Source: an uncultured Lachnospiraceae bacterium
Lineage (GTDB): Bacteria > Bacillota_A > Clostridia > Lachnospirales > Lachnospiraceae
Reading direction: 5' to 3'
Assembly (NCBI GenBank): GCA_910587495.1
Contig: CAJUMT010000023.1
Coordinates: 1-23,535 of the forward strand
DNA: 23,535 nt
Positions within the stretch are counted from its first letter, which is position 1; every line of letters begins with the position of its first letter. A program made the position numbers and the translations under genes. This document shows, one piece after another, positions 14,330 to 23,288 of this stretch. The notes under the pieces are model-generated. The model saw only the letters and a program-made list of their open reading frames with translations, searched no databases and had not been told where the DNA came from.

Positions 14330-14463
14330 TACGCTGATAATCTTTTTCTTCCTTTTAACCTTCTGGCTGCTAAAACCTTTCTTCCGCCCGGTGTACTCAT
14401 TCTCGCTCTGAAACCATGAACTTTCGCTCTGGAGCGCTTCTTTGGCTGAAATGTCATTTTCAT
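14329..14463 (-). CDS. rpmH: 50S ribosomal protein L34
   Basis: 44-aa, very basic protein of the large ribosomal subunit. The minus-strand reading frame gives MKMTFQPKKRSRAKVHGF, then RMSTPGGRKVLAARRLKGRKRLSA and TAG, matching L34 end to end (slightly variant KMTFQP N-terminus). The ribosome binding site AGGAGGTG lies 8 nt before the ATG at 14463. It is the first gene of the rpmH-rnpA-yidD-yidC-jag-mnmE-mnmG-rsmG run and has a strong promoter next to oriC. Confidence 0.98.
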   Translation of the reverse strand: MKMTFQPKKRSRAKVHGFRARMSTPGGRKVLAARRLKGRKRLSA

Positions 14464-14522
14464 AATTCCTGCACCTCCTTACTCTTTTAAATTTCTTCAA
14501 CAGGTTAAAAAACACTATTTCA

Positions 14523-14551
14523 ATTATACGCAGACACTAGCCATAAGTCAA
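14523..14551 (-). promoter_or_regulatory. Promoter of the rpmH operon
   Basis: On the minus strand TTGACT (14551-14546), a 17-nt spacer and TATAAT (14528-14523) give a near-perfect SigA promoter, 60 nt ahead of rpmH. A perfect DnaA box begins 8 bp upstream of the -35, so DnaA binding at oriC could affect this promoter. Confidence 0.8.
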
Positions 14552-14559
14552 GTAAAATG

Positions 14560-14592
14560 TTATCCACATTTTGGTGGATAACTTGTGGATAA
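14560..14592. promoter_or_regulatory. oriC: oriC part 1: DnaA boxes upstream of dnaA
   Basis: TTATCCACA at 14560-14568 (perfect), GGTGGATAA at 14573-14581 (one mismatch) and TGTGGATAA at 14584-14592 (perfect) sit between divergent rpmH and dnaA. The following 70 bp to dnaA is A/T-rich. This position corresponds to the upstream (incA/incB) portion of the bipartite Bacillus origin. The same boxes probably autoregulate dnaA. Confidence 0.88.
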
Positions 14593-14638
14593 TTTGTGTA
14601 TATATGCGCTTTCTTTTTATAATTGAAGCAGATAATTA

Positions 14639-14667
14639 TTGCTATCTTTGCAAATTTGTTGTATTAT
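14639..14667 (+). promoter_or_regulatory. Candidate dnaA promoter
   Basis: TTGCTA (14639-14644), a 17-nt spacer and TATTAT (14662-14667) precede the dnaA ATG by 45 nt. The -35 is 4/6 and the -10 is 5/6 to consensus. The DnaA boxes lie about 50-80 bp upstream, a suitable position for autorepression. Confidence 0.55.
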
Positions 14668-14712
14668 TTACATTGAGACATTAGCATTATATTAAATTCA
14701 GGAGATAAGAGC

Positions 14713-16089
14713 ATGGATACACAACTGGAACGGATACTTGAAAAATGGGACCAAATCCTTTTGTCCATTTGCCAGGATAACGGGCTTTCTAATGTTGCTT
14801 TCGAGACCTGGCTGAAACCGCTTCATGTTTTCCGTATTGAAGATCATACATTAAAAATTACAGCTCCTTTTGAACAGGCAGTAACTTATGTGGAAAATAA
14901 ATACAAGATTTTCCTTTATGTTGCTGTAGCGGAAACAATGGGTGAAGAATATGAAATTAAAATTATCACAGAGGAAGAAGCTTTAAAAGAAAAGCCCCTT
15001 ACCCCCACCCCTAAAAAAAGCACTGTTTCAGCTGCATCGGAAAACGAGCCAAAAACGACGAATTTGAATCCCAAATATACGTTTGACACATTTGTCATAG
15101 GCAGCAATAACCGTTTTGCCCATGCTGCATCTGTTGCCGTGGCGGAATCTCCTGGCAAAGAATATAATCCTTTATTCCTTTATGGAGGCGTTGGACTTGG
15201 AAAAACGCACCTAATGCATTCCGTAGCCCACTATATACTCCAGAAAAATCCTGAAAAAAAAGTTTTATATGTTACTTCGGAAGTATTTACCAACGAGCTG
15301 ATTGATTCAATCCGTAACGGAAATAACACAAGTATGACCAAATTCCGTGAAAAATATAGAAATATCGACGTTTTACTCATTGACGATATACAGTTTATTA
15401 TAGGAAAAGAAAGTACACAAGAAGAATTTTTTCACACTTTCAATACACTTCATGGCGCAAGCAAACAGATCATCGTATCCAGCGATCGTCCTCCGAAAGA
15501 CCTGGAAACACTTGAAGCAAGGCTCCAGTCCCGATTTGAATGGGGACTTATTGCAGATATCTCATCTCCTGACTATGAAACCAGAATGGCTATTCTGCGT
15601 AAAAAAGAGGAAATTGACGGATATAACATTGATGATGAAGTCATCCGCTATATAGCCACAAATATAAAATCCAATATTCGTGAACTTGAAGGCGCCATGA
15701 ACAAATTAGTCGCTTTGTCCAATTTAGAGAACAGAGAGATCAATATTTCCATGGCTGAAGAAGTATTAAAAGATATTATTTCTCCTGATAATAAAAGAGT
15801 TATTACACCCCAGGTCATTTTAGATGTGGTAGCCGAACACTTTAATGTATCAGCCAGCGATATTGTTGGAGGAAAAAGAAATTCAGAGATCGTAATTCCC
15901 AGGCAGATTGTCATGTACCTATGCCGGGAGATTACGGATACTTCCTATAAAAATATAGGTATTTTTTTAGGTAACCGCGATCACTCCACGATTATCAGCG
16001 GAGACAACAAAGTTCGTGACAAACTTAAAGGAAATGATGTAAAGCTTAAGAATAGTATTGATATTATTAAGAAAAAACTCAGTAATTAA
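14713..16089 (+). CDS. dnaA: Chromosomal replication initiator DnaA
   Basis: AAA+ initiator that binds DnaA boxes and opens oriC. In its 458 aa: domain I (about 1-85, with WLKPLHVF), a short variable linker rich in Pro/Thr/Lys (about 92-118), the AAA+ domain with Walker A GGVGLGKTH (158-166), Walker B LLIDDIQF (221-228) and LEARLQSRFEWG (267-278), and domain IV with the box-binding signature NRDHSTI (421-427). ATG at 14713 has AGGAG 8 nt upstream. It is complete and typical in length. DnaA boxes lie on both sides of the gene. Confidence 0.99.
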   Translation: MDTQLERILEKWDQILLSICQDNGLSNVAFETWLKPLHVFRIEDHTLKITAPFEQAVTYVENKYKIFLYVAVAETMGEEYEIKIITEEEALKEKPLTPTPKKSTVSAASENEPKTTNLNPKYTFDTFVIGSNNRFAHAASVAVAESPGKEYNPLFLYGGVGLGKTHLMHSVAHYILQKNPEKKVLYVTSEVFTNELIDSIRNGNNTSMTKFREKYRNIDVLLIDDIQFIIGKESTQEEFFHTFNTLHGASKQIIVSSDRPPKDLETLEARLQSRFEWGLIADISSPDYETRMAILRKKEEIDGYNIDDEVIRYIATNIKSNIRELEGAMNKLVALSNLENREINISMAEEVLKDIISPDNKRVITPQVILDVVAEHFNVSASDIVGGKRNSEIVIPRQIVMYLCREITDTSYKNIGIFLGNRDHSTIISGDNKVRDKLKGNDVKLKNSIDIIKKKLSN

Positions 16090-16361
16090 TATAAAATCCA
16101 CAGAAAGGGAGAAATTTATGCACATTTCTCTGTGAACAGGCTGTAGACAACATGTGGAAAAGTTCAGAATAATTCTTAAGATGTTAATAACTAGCGTTTT
16201 TTGAACCTATTCAACTAATGATTTCCACACTCTTTTCCTTTCTGTTTTTACTTGAATTATCGTACTTTTAGGGCTTATTCACAAATCCACCGCCCCTACG
16301 ACTAATACTGCGGATTTACACTATAAAATACAGATACATATATGCGAAAGGAGTTATTCAC
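16090..16361. promoter_or_regulatory. oriC: oriC part 2: dnaA-dnaN spacer with unwinding-element features
   Basis: No gene lies in these 272 bp. DnaA-box variants, each one mismatch from consensus: TGTGGAAAA (16153-16161), TTATTCACA (16275-16283) and TTATTCACA (16354-16362, overlapping the dnaN start). After the 16275 box come a GC-rich patch (ACCGCCCC), triplets CTA-CGA-CTA-ATA-CTG (16296-16310) that on the other strand resemble DnaA-trios (3'-GAT-like), then A/T-rich DNA to about 16347. This order matches the unwinding region described for Bacillus. A bulged hairpin, CACAG/CTGTG with AGAAAT/ATTTCT, lies at 16099-16134. Confidence 0.6.
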
Positions 16362-17474
16362 ATGAAACTGATATGCTCAAAAGCAAATCTGCTGAAAGGA
16401 GTTAACACAGTCTCCAAAGCAGTTCCTTCTAAAACAACAATGCCTATATTAGAATGCATACTGATAGATGCTTCTTCTAATGAAATTAAATTAACAGCTA
16501 ACGATATGGAACTTGGCATCGAGACCCGGATTGAAGGCGAAATTATAGAAAAAGGGATTCTGGCTGTAGAAGCGAAAGTATTTGCGGAAATCATAAGAAA
16601 ACTCCCTGAAAACGATGTAACAGTGGAAAGTTCTAATAATTACCAGTTATCGATTTCCTGTGAAAAATCACACTTTAATATATCAGGAAAATCCGGAGAA
16701 GATTTCTCTTATCTCCCTTATATAGAAAAGACAGATTTTATTATTTTGTCACAATTTACCCTAAAAGAAGTGATTCGTCAGACTATTTTTTCCATTGCAG
16801 ATAATGATAATAATAAATTGATGACGGGAGAACTGTTTGAGATCCACGACAATGAATTTAAAGTGGTTTCACTAGATGGACACAGGATTTCGATCCGAAA
16901 AATCATGTTAAAAGACAGTTATCCGGATCGAAAAGTTATAGTTCCCGGAAAATCACTCCAGGAAATCAGTAAGATCCTTTCAGGGGAAACAGAAGATGAA
17001 GTGCGTATTTTCTTCACAAAAAATCATATCGTCTTTGAATTTGATACTACTACTGTGGTATCCAGATTGATTGAGGGGGAGTATTTTAAGATCAACCAGA
17101 TGCTTTCTAGCGATTATGAAACTAAATTTGTTATTAATAAAAAAGAACTTCTAAATTGTATTGACAGGGCTACGCTTCTCATAAAAGAAGGAGATAAAAA
17201 ACCGATCGTTTTCCGTATCGTGGACGGCAATATGGAGATTAATATCAACTCTGCTTTAGGTTCCATGAAAGAGGAAATCGATATACAAAAAGAGGGAAAG
17301 GATATTCTTATCGGATTTAATCCCAGGTTTTTAATTGACGCGCTGCGGGTGATTGATGACGAAAATGTAACCATTTATATGGTAAATCCAAAAGCTCCCT
17401 GTTATATAAGAAACGACGATCAGCAGTATATTTATCTAATTCTTCCGGTAAATTTTAATTCTGCAGCCATATAA
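16362..17474 (+). CDS. dnaN: DNA polymerase III beta sliding clamp
   Basis: Ring-shaped processivity clamp. The 370 aa start MKLICSKANLLKGVNTVSKAV and include PILECILIDA, the three-domain repeat pattern, and a C-terminal YLILPV(N) stretch like the family's (Y-L-I-x-P-x-R) end. AAAGGAG lies 8 nt upstream of the ATG; the interval is itself a DnaA-box variant (TTATTCACA). Followed after 25 bp by the S4-domain gene. Confidence 0.98.
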   Translation: MKLICSKANLLKGVNTVSKAVPSKTTMPILECILIDASSNEIKLTANDMELGIETRIEGEIIEKGILAVEAKVFAEIIRKLPENDVTVESSNNYQLSISCEKSHFNISGKSGEDFSYLPYIEKTDFIILSQFTLKEVIRQTIFSIADNDNNKLMTGELFEIHDNEFKVVSLDGHRISIRKIMLKDSYPDRKVIVPGKSLQEISKILSGETEDEVRIFFTKNHIVFEFDTTTVVSRLIEGEYFKINQMLSSDYETKFVINKKELLNCIDRATLLIKEGDKKPIVFRIVDGNMEININSALGSMKEEIDIQKEGKDILIGFNPRFLIDALRVIDDENVTIYMVNPKAPCYIRNDDQQYIYLILPVNFNSAAI

Positions 17475-17499
17475 ATTGAGAAACTGGAGAAAAAGAATC

Positions 17500-17709
17500 A
17501 TGTTGACAATCAGACTGAAGGAAGACTATATTAAGTTAGGACAGGCATTAAAAGCCTCCGGGTTGGTAGGGTCCGGAGTAGAAGCTAAAATTGTGATCCA
17601 GGACGGATTAGTAAAAGTAAATGAAGAAACGGAATATCAAAGGGGAAAGAAGCTTTATGACAAAGATATCGTCACATATAACGGTGAGACGGTTAAAATC
17701 ACAAAGTAA
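17500..17709 (+). CDS. S4-domain RNA-binding protein (YaaA / RlbA-like)
   Basis: 69-aa protein, nearly all S4 domain: YIKLGQALKASGLVGSGVEAK, then VIQDGLVKVNEETEYQRGKKLY. It matches the small S4 protein encoded between dnaN and recF in Bacillus (YaaA), thought to act in ribosome or RNA metabolism. Start ATG 17500 is chosen because MLTIRLKEDYIKLGQ fits the family; an in-frame TTG 24 nt upstream is a less likely alternative. GGAG lies 10 nt upstream. The next gene, recF, begins 15 nt downstream. Confidence 0.93.
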   Translation: MLTIRLKEDYIKLGQALKASGLVGSGVEAKIVIQDGLVKVNEETEYQRGKKLYDKDIVTYNGETVKITK

Positions 17710-17724
17710 CGGTTATATATTCTT

Positions 17725-18801
17725 ATGGTTATAAAATCCATGAGTCTTCAAAATTATCGAAATTACAAGGCGTTAAACCTTACATTTCATCCTGATACAA
17801 ATATTTTTTACGGCGATAATGCCCAAGGAAAGACGAATATTCTCGAAGCAGCCTATGTGAGCGGAACAACAAGGTCCCACAGAAGCGCAAAAGACAAAGA
17901 TTTGATTCGATTCGGCGAAGAAGAGGCTCATATATGCACTTTTCTTGAAAAAAAGGGATCGATACATAAGATTGATATGCATCTGCGCAGAAATAAAACC
18001 AAGGGAATCGCCATCAACGGGGTTCCAATAAAAAAAGCAAGCGAGTTATTCGGAATTATTCATTTTGTATTTTTTTCGCCTGAAGATCTGGGAATTATCA
18101 AGAACGGTCCCTCAGAAAGAAGACGGTTTATTGATGCGGAATTATGTCAACTTGATAAAATATATTTGCATTATTTGTCAAATTATAATAAGTTGATTAT
18201 GCAGCGTAATAAGATTTTAAAAGAAACTTTTTTTAAAACAGATAATAATGATCTGTTGGATATTATTGATCTGCAAGTTGTAAAATATGGATGTCAGATT
18301 ATTGAAAAACGCAGAAAATTTACAGAAACATTAAGTGAAATCATAAGAGAAATTCATGGACAATTATCAGGAGGAGAGGAAAATATTCTTTTGACTTATG
18401 AAAATCATGTGGGAGAAGATAATTTTCTTATGATGCTTCAAAAGAACAGAGAAAGAGATATTCGTCAGAAAACCACGACAATTGGTCCTCACAGAGACGA
18501 TTTGTCTTTTGGAGTCAATGGTATAGATATACGAAAATATGGTTCACAGGGACAACAAAGGACAGCGGCTCTTTCTTTGAAACTTTCAGAAATTGAGCTT
18601 GTGAAAAAGACAATCCATGACAATCCGGTGCTTTTGCTGGATGATGTATTGTCTGAACTGGACAGTAACCGGCAAAACTATTTATTAAACAGCATCCGGA
18701 ATATACAGACTCTTATTACCTGTACCGGGCTGGATGAATTTATCAGCCATCATTTTTCTATTCATAAAGTTTATCATGTGGAAAAAGGAAACGTAACTTA
18801 G
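17725..18801 (+). CDS. recF: DNA replication and repair protein RecF
   Basis: SMC-like ATPase that helps load RecA at gaps with RecO/RecR. The 358 aa have the start MVIKSMSLQNYRNY, Walker A GDNAQGKTN (30-38), the QQRTAALSLKLSE signature and Walker B VLLLDDVLSELDSNR. Length is typical. The start at 17725 is fixed by homology (family usually M-x-I-x-x-L-x-L-x-N-Y-R-N-Y), but I see no Shine-Dalgarno sequence ahead of it; translation probably depends on coupling to the S4 gene ending 15 nt upstream. Confidence 0.97.
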   Translation: MVIKSMSLQNYRNYKALNLTFHPDTNIFYGDNAQGKTNILEAAYVSGTTRSHRSAKDKDLIRFGEEEAHICTFLEKKGSIHKIDMHLRRNKTKGIAINGVPIKKASELFGIIHFVFFSPEDLGIIKNGPSERRRFIDAELCQLDKIYLHYLSNYNKLIMQRNKILKETFFKTDNNDLLDIIDLQVVKYGCQIIEKRRKFTETLSEIIREIHGQLSGGEENILLTYENHVGEDNFLMMLQKNRERDIRQKTTTIGPHRDDLSFGVNGIDIRKYGSQGQQRTAALSLKLSEIELVKKTIHDNPVLLLDDVLSELDSNRQNYLLNSIRNIQTLITCTGLDEFISHHFSIHKVYHVEKGNVT

Positions 18802-18822
18802 AAAAGCAGCAGGAGGGAATAG

Positions 18823-20739
18823 ATGAGCATAGAATATGGAGCAGATCAAATCCAGATTTTAGAAGGACTGGAAGCTGTAAGAAAAAGACCAGGTATGTAC
18901 ATTGACGATACCTCTTTTCGTGGACTTCATCATCTGGTATATGAGATTGTGGATAATTCCATTGATGAGGCGCTGGCTGGATACTGTAAGCATGTCCAGG
19001 TTACGATTCATAAAGATAATTCAGTTACAGTAGAAGACGACGGCAGAGGAATCCCTACAGGTATTAATCATAAGGCAGGAAAACCTGCAGTAGAAGTCGT
19101 ATTTACAGTGCTTCATGCAGGCGGAAAATTCGGCGGGGGAGGATACAAAGTATCCGGAGGTCTTCATGGTGTAGGCGCTTCTGTCGTAAATGCTCTCTCC
19201 GAGTGGCTGGAAGTGACTGTCTGCAGTGAGGGAAAATTGTATAATCAAAGATATGAAAAAGGACGCGTATGTTATCCTCTGGAAGTGACTGGTACATGCA
19301 AACCTAACAGGACAGGAACAACGGTCAGTTTTCTTCCAGATCAGAATATTTTTGAAGTAACAGAATTTGATTTTAAAACTCTTCAAACCAGGCTCCGTGA
19401 GATGGCTTTTCTGACCAAAGGACTCAAAATTACCCTTTCTGATGAAAGGGAAGACCCTGTCAGGACAAAAGTATACCATTATGAAGGCGGAATTATAGAG
19501 TTTGTGAAGTATTTAAATAAAAGTACGACGCCTATTTATGATGACATTATTTATTGTGAAGGAATGAAAGACGACGTCCAGGTGGAGGTGGCTTTTCAGC
19601 ACAATGATTCTTATACAGAAAACTGCTATAGTTTTGTAAATAATATCAATACACATGAGGGAGGAACTCATCTGGCTGGGTTTAAAAATGCTATTACAAA
19701 AACTTTTAACGAATATGCCAGAAAAAATAAATTATTAAAGGACAGCGAAAATAATCTGTCAGGAGAGGATATAAGGGAAGGTCTGACAGCCATTGTCAGT
19801 ATTAAGATTAGTGAACCTCAGTTCGGTGGCCAGACGAAGCACAGTCTGGGCAATACGGAGGCAAGGGGCGCTGTGGACAGTATCGTATCTGAAAGGCTGA
19901 CCGTCTATTTAGAACAGAATCCCCAGGTAGCGAAGATGATACTGGAAAAATCCATTCTTGCTCAAAGAGCCAGAGAAGCGGCCAGAAAAGCCCGTGAATT
20001 GACCAGGAGGAAGTCAGCTTTGGACGGGATGGCGCTTCCCGGAAAACTGGCAGACTGTTCAGATAAAGATCCGGCTAACTGCGAAATTTATATTGTGGAG
20101 GGGGATTCCGCAGGCGGCTCTGCAAAAACAGCCAGGAACAGGAATACCCAGGCGATTCTTCCTTTAAGGGGGAAAATTCTGAATGTAGAGAAGGCAAGGC
20201 TTGACAGAATCTATTCTAATGAGGAGATTCGTTCCATGATTACTGCCTTTGGAACCGGCATTCATGAAGATTTTGATATTGAAAAGCTTCGTTATCATAA
20301 GATTATTATTATGACAGATGCGGATGTGGACGGCGCCCATATCAGTACTTTGTTATTGACATTTTTATATCGTTTTATGCCGGAGCTTATTAAACAGGGA
20401 TATGTGTATCTGGCACAGCCGCCTCTTTTCAAGATAGAGAAGAATAAAAAAGTATGGTATGCCTACAGCGAGCCTGAATTAAACAGTATTCTTCTTGAAA
20501 TAGGCCGTGATCAGAATAACAAAATTCAGCGGTATAAAGGACTTGGAGAAATGGACGCGGATCAGCTTTGGGAGACTACCATGGATCCAGAAAGTAGAGT
20601 CCTTCTGAAAGTAACAATGAATGAAGAAGAAGCTTCTGAAGTAGATTTGACGTTTACAACGCTTATGGGCGACAAAGTAGAGCCAAGAAGAGAATTTATA
20701 GAGGCTAACGCCAAGTATGTAAAGAATCTGGACATTTAA
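18823..20739 (+). CDS. gyrB: DNA gyrase subunit B
   Basis: ATPase subunit of gyrase, introducing negative supercoils with GyrA. The 638 aa show the GHKL ATP site (EIVDNSIDEA 41-50, DDGRGIP 72-78, GGLHGVGASVVNALS), TOPRIM motif EGDSAGGSAK starting near 426, PLRGKILNVEKA, and MTDADVDGAHI near 497. The C-terminus ends with the GyrA-binding EFIEANAKYVKNLDI. ATG 18823 has AGGAGGG 5 nt upstream, and recF ends 21 nt before. Length is the usual short (Gram-positive) form. Confidence 0.99.
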   Translation: MSIEYGADQIQILEGLEAVRKRPGMYIDDTSFRGLHHLVYEIVDNSIDEALAGYCKHVQVTIHKDNSVTVEDDGRGIPTGINHKAGKPAVEVVFTVLHAGGKFGGGGYKVSGGLHGVGASVVNALSEWLEVTVCSEGKLYNQRYEKGRVCYPLEVTGTCKPNRTGTTVSFLPDQNIFEVTEFDFKTLQTRLREMAFLTKGLKITLSDEREDPVRTKVYHYEGGIIEFVKYLNKSTTPIYDDIIYCEGMKDDVQVEVAFQHNDSYTENCYSFVNNINTHEGGTHLAGFKNAITKTFNEYARKNKLLKDSENNLSGEDIREGLTAIVSIKISEPQFGGQTKHSLGNTEARGAVDSIVSERLTVYLEQNPQVAKMILEKSILAQRAREAARKARELTRRKSALDGMALPGKLADCSDKDPANCEIYIVEGDSAGGSAKTARNRNTQAILPLRGKILNVEKARLDRIYSNEEIRSMITAFGTGIHEDFDIEKLRYHKIIIMTDADVDGAHISTLLLTFLYRFMPELIKQGYVYLAQPPLFKIEKNKKVWYAYSEPELNSILLEIGRDQNNKIQRYKGLGEMDADQLWETTMDPESRVLLKVTMNEEEASEVDLTFTTLMGDKVEPRREFIEANAKYVKNLDI

Positions 20740-20761
20740 ACATATATGGGGAAATTATAGA

Positions 20762-23260
20762 ATGGAAGATAATATTTTTGATAAAATTCATGAAGTCGAT
20801 CTGAAAGAAACCATGGAGAGTTCCTATATTGATTATGCCATGAGCGTAATTGCTTCCAGAGCACTTCCGGACGTAAAGGACGGCTTAAAACCTGTGCAGA
20901 GGCGTATTCTTTATGCCATGGTGGAACTGAATAACGGTCCGGATAAGCCGCATCGTAAATGTGCCCGTATTGTCGGTGAGACGATGGGTAAATATCATCC
21001 CCATGGAGACAGTTCAATCTATGGGGCTTTGGTTAATATGGCGCAGGAATGGTCTACCCGGTATCCTTTGGTGGACGGGCACGGCAATTTTGGGTCCGTG
21101 GACGGGGACGGTGCTGCGGCCATGCGTTATACGGAAGCCCGTTTAAGCAAAATCTCTATGGAGATGCTGGCAGATATCAATAAAGATACTGTTGATTTTG
21201 ACCCAAACTTTGACGAAACAGAAAAAGAACCGGTAGTTCTTCCGGCCAGATATCCGAATCTTTTAGTAAACGGTGCTTCAGGTATTGCAGTAGGTATGGC
21301 TACCAGTATCCCTCCGCATAACCTTCGGGAAGTGATTTCTGCCGTTGTCAAAATTATAGATAATAAAGTGGCAGAAGACAGGGATACCGGCATGGAAGAA
21401 ATATTAGAGATCGTAAAAGGGCCGGATTTTCCCACCGGAGCCGAGATTCTTGGCACATCAGGGATCAATGAAGCATACCGCACAGGAAGAGGAAAAATCA
21501 GGGTTCGTGCCGTTACAAATATTGAAGCTATGCCCAACGGAAAAAATCGGATTATTGTGACGGAGCTTCCATATATGGTCAATAAAGCCCGTCTGATCGA
21601 AAAAATGGCAGAGCTTGTCAAGGAAAAGAGAATTGACGGGATAACTTATATCGGAGATGAATCAAGCCGGGAAGGCATGAGGATTAATATTGAACTGCGC
21701 AAAGATGCGAATCCCAGCGTGGTTTTGAATCAACTTTATAAACATACGCAGCTTCAGGATACATTCGGAGTCATCATGATCGCGCTTGTAAATAATGAGC
21801 CGAGAGTGTTAAGTCTTCCGGATATGTTAAAATATTATTTGTCCCATCAGGAAGATGTAGTTACCAGAAGGACAAAATATGAACTGAATAAAGCGCAGGA
21901 GCGGGCACATATTTTAAAGGGCCTGCTGATTGCTTTAGATAATATTGATCGGGTAATTCAGATTATACGGGGTTCAAGGACCGTGCAGATCGCCAAAAGC
22001 TCTCTTATGGAAGAATTTGGCTTAGATGATGTACAGGCGCAGGCAATTGTGGATATGCGTCTTCGTGCTTTGACCGGTTTAGAGCGGGACAAAATTGAAA
22101 AAGAGCATGAAGAATTGATGGAAAAGATCAAATATTTACAAGGAATACTTGCAGATGAGAAAAAACTTCTTGGTGTAATCCGGGAAGAGATTCTTCTGAT
22201 CTCTGACAAATATGGAGATGACAGACGTACAAAGATCGGGTATGATGCTTTTGATATTAGTATGGAGGATCTGATTCCTGTCAGCGACACTGTAATTACC
22301 ATGACACGTCTTGGGTATATTAAACGTATGACTGTAGACAATTTCCGCAGTCAGAACAGGGGCGGAAAAGGCATTAAGGGGATGCAGACATTAGAAGAAG
22401 ACTTTATAGAAGAAATATTCATGACCACAACGCATCACTTTATTATGTTTTTCACCAATTTTGGGCGGGTATATCGTCTGAAAGCTTATGAAATTCCGGA
22501 AGCAGGCAGAACGGCCAGGGGGATGGCAATTATCAATCTGCTCCAGTTGCAGCCGGATGAAAAGATCACAGCGGTGATTCCCATCAAGGAATTTGGAAAT
22601 GATAATTATCTGACAATGGCTACAAAGAATGGAATCATTAAGAAAACGTCTATGTCGGAATATTCCAATATTCGTAAGGTGGGACTTCAGGCAATCAGTC
22701 TGAGAGAGCAGGATGAATTGATTGAAGTAAAAGTAACCGACGGCAGTAAAGAGATTCTTCTGGTCACGAAGAACGGCATGAGCATTCGGTTTAAAGAAGA
22801 AAATGTGCGTACCACAGGCAGAGTTTCTATGGGTGTGATCGGTATGAGCCTGGAAGACGGGGATGAAGTGGTGGCTATGCAGCTTACTTCTCAGGGTGAA
22901 TATCTTCTGATTGTATCTGAAGGCGGCTATGGAAAGAAAACATCCATAAGCGAATTTAATTGTCAAAACAGGGGCGGAAAAGGTCTTAAATGTTATAAGA
23001 TTATGGATAAGACCGGGAATGTGGTCGGCGCCAAGGCAGTGAATGATGAAAATGAGATCATGATGATCACAAACGAAGGGATCATTATTCGGACAGGCTG
23101 CGAAAATATATCGGTGCTTAAAAGAATCACATCCGGTGTGAAGCTTATGAATGTGGATATGGAAGCAGGTATTAAAGTTGCCAATATCGCAAAAGTTCGT
23201 GAAGAAGTAAAAAGCGAACAGGAAGAAGAACCTGCAGAGGTACAAATAGAGGAAGAATAA
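20762..23260 (+). CDS. gyrA: DNA gyrase subunit A
   Basis: DNA cleavage-rejoining subunit. In its 832 aa: winged-helix region with HPHGDSSIYGALVNMAQ (79-95), catalytic Tyr123 in RYTEARLSKIS, then the C-terminal beta-pinwheel with the GyrA box QNRGGKGIKGM and a later QNRGGKGLKCYK repeat, and an acidic tail (EEEPAEVQIEEE) typical of tail-regulated gyrase. Ser84 aligns with E. coli Ser83, but Gly88 aligns with E. coli Asp87 where Asp or Glu is usual. The ribosome binding site is weak (GGGG about 10 nt upstream). It begins 22 nt after gyrB. I see no clear terminator after it. Confidence 0.99.
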   Translation: MEDNIFDKIHEVDLKETMESSYIDYAMSVIASRALPDVKDGLKPVQRRILYAMVELNNGPDKPHRKCARIVGETMGKYHPHGDSSIYGALVNMAQEWSTRYPLVDGHGNFGSVDGDGAAAMRYTEARLSKISMEMLADINKDTVDFDPNFDETEKEPVVLPARYPNLLVNGASGIAVGMATSIPPHNLREVISAVVKIIDNKVAEDRDTGMEEILEIVKGPDFPTGAEILGTSGINEAYRTGRGKIRVRAVTNIEAMPNGKNRIIVTELPYMVNKARLIEKMAELVKEKRIDGITYIGDESSREGMRINIELRKDANPSVVLNQLYKHTQLQDTFGVIMIALVNNEPRVLSLPDMLKYYLSHQEDVVTRRTKYELNKAQERAHILKGLLIALDNIDRVIQIIRGSRTVQIAKSSLMEEFGLDDVQAQAIVDMRLRALTGLERDKIEKEHEELMEKIKYLQGILADEKKLLGVIREEILLISDKYGDDRRTKIGYDAFDISMEDLIPVSDTVITMTRLGYIKRMTVDNFRSQNRGGKGIKGMQTLEEDFIEEIFMTTTHHFIMFFTNFGRVYRLKAYEIPEAGRTARGMAIINLLQLQPDEKITAVIPIKEFGNDNYLTMATKNGIIKKTSMSEYSNIRKVGLQAISLREQDELIEVKVTDGSKEILLVTKNGMSIRFKEENVRTTGRVSMGVIGMSLEDGDEVVAMQLTSQGEYLLIVSEGGYGKKTSISEFNCQNRGGKGLKCYKIMDKTGNVVGAKAVNDENEIMMITNEGIIIRTGCENISVLKRITSGVKLMNVDMEAGIKVANIAKVREEVKSEQEEEPAEVQIEEE

Positions 23261-23288
23261 AAAAGTTTAAAAAAAATAAAAAAAACAG

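Noticed and set aside
14291..14515. 74-codon minus-strand frame over the rpmH locus
   Set aside because: It is out of frame with rpmH (44 aa, with perfect L34 similarity and a good ribosome binding site), which occupies the same DNA.
18948..18956. Perfect DnaA box inside gyrB
   Set aside because: It encodes part of the invariant E-I-V-D-N-S-I-D-E-A motif, stands alone, and is readily explained by the protein sequence.
19021..19479. 152-codon open frame antisense to gyrB
   Set aside because: It is a shadow of the conserved gyrB sequence, with no ribosome binding site or domain.
22391..23245. 284-codon open frame antisense to gyrA
   Set aside because: The frame lies opposite a strongly conserved gyrA region, has a low-complexity Phe/His/Cys-rich translation, no ribosome binding site and no recognisable domain.
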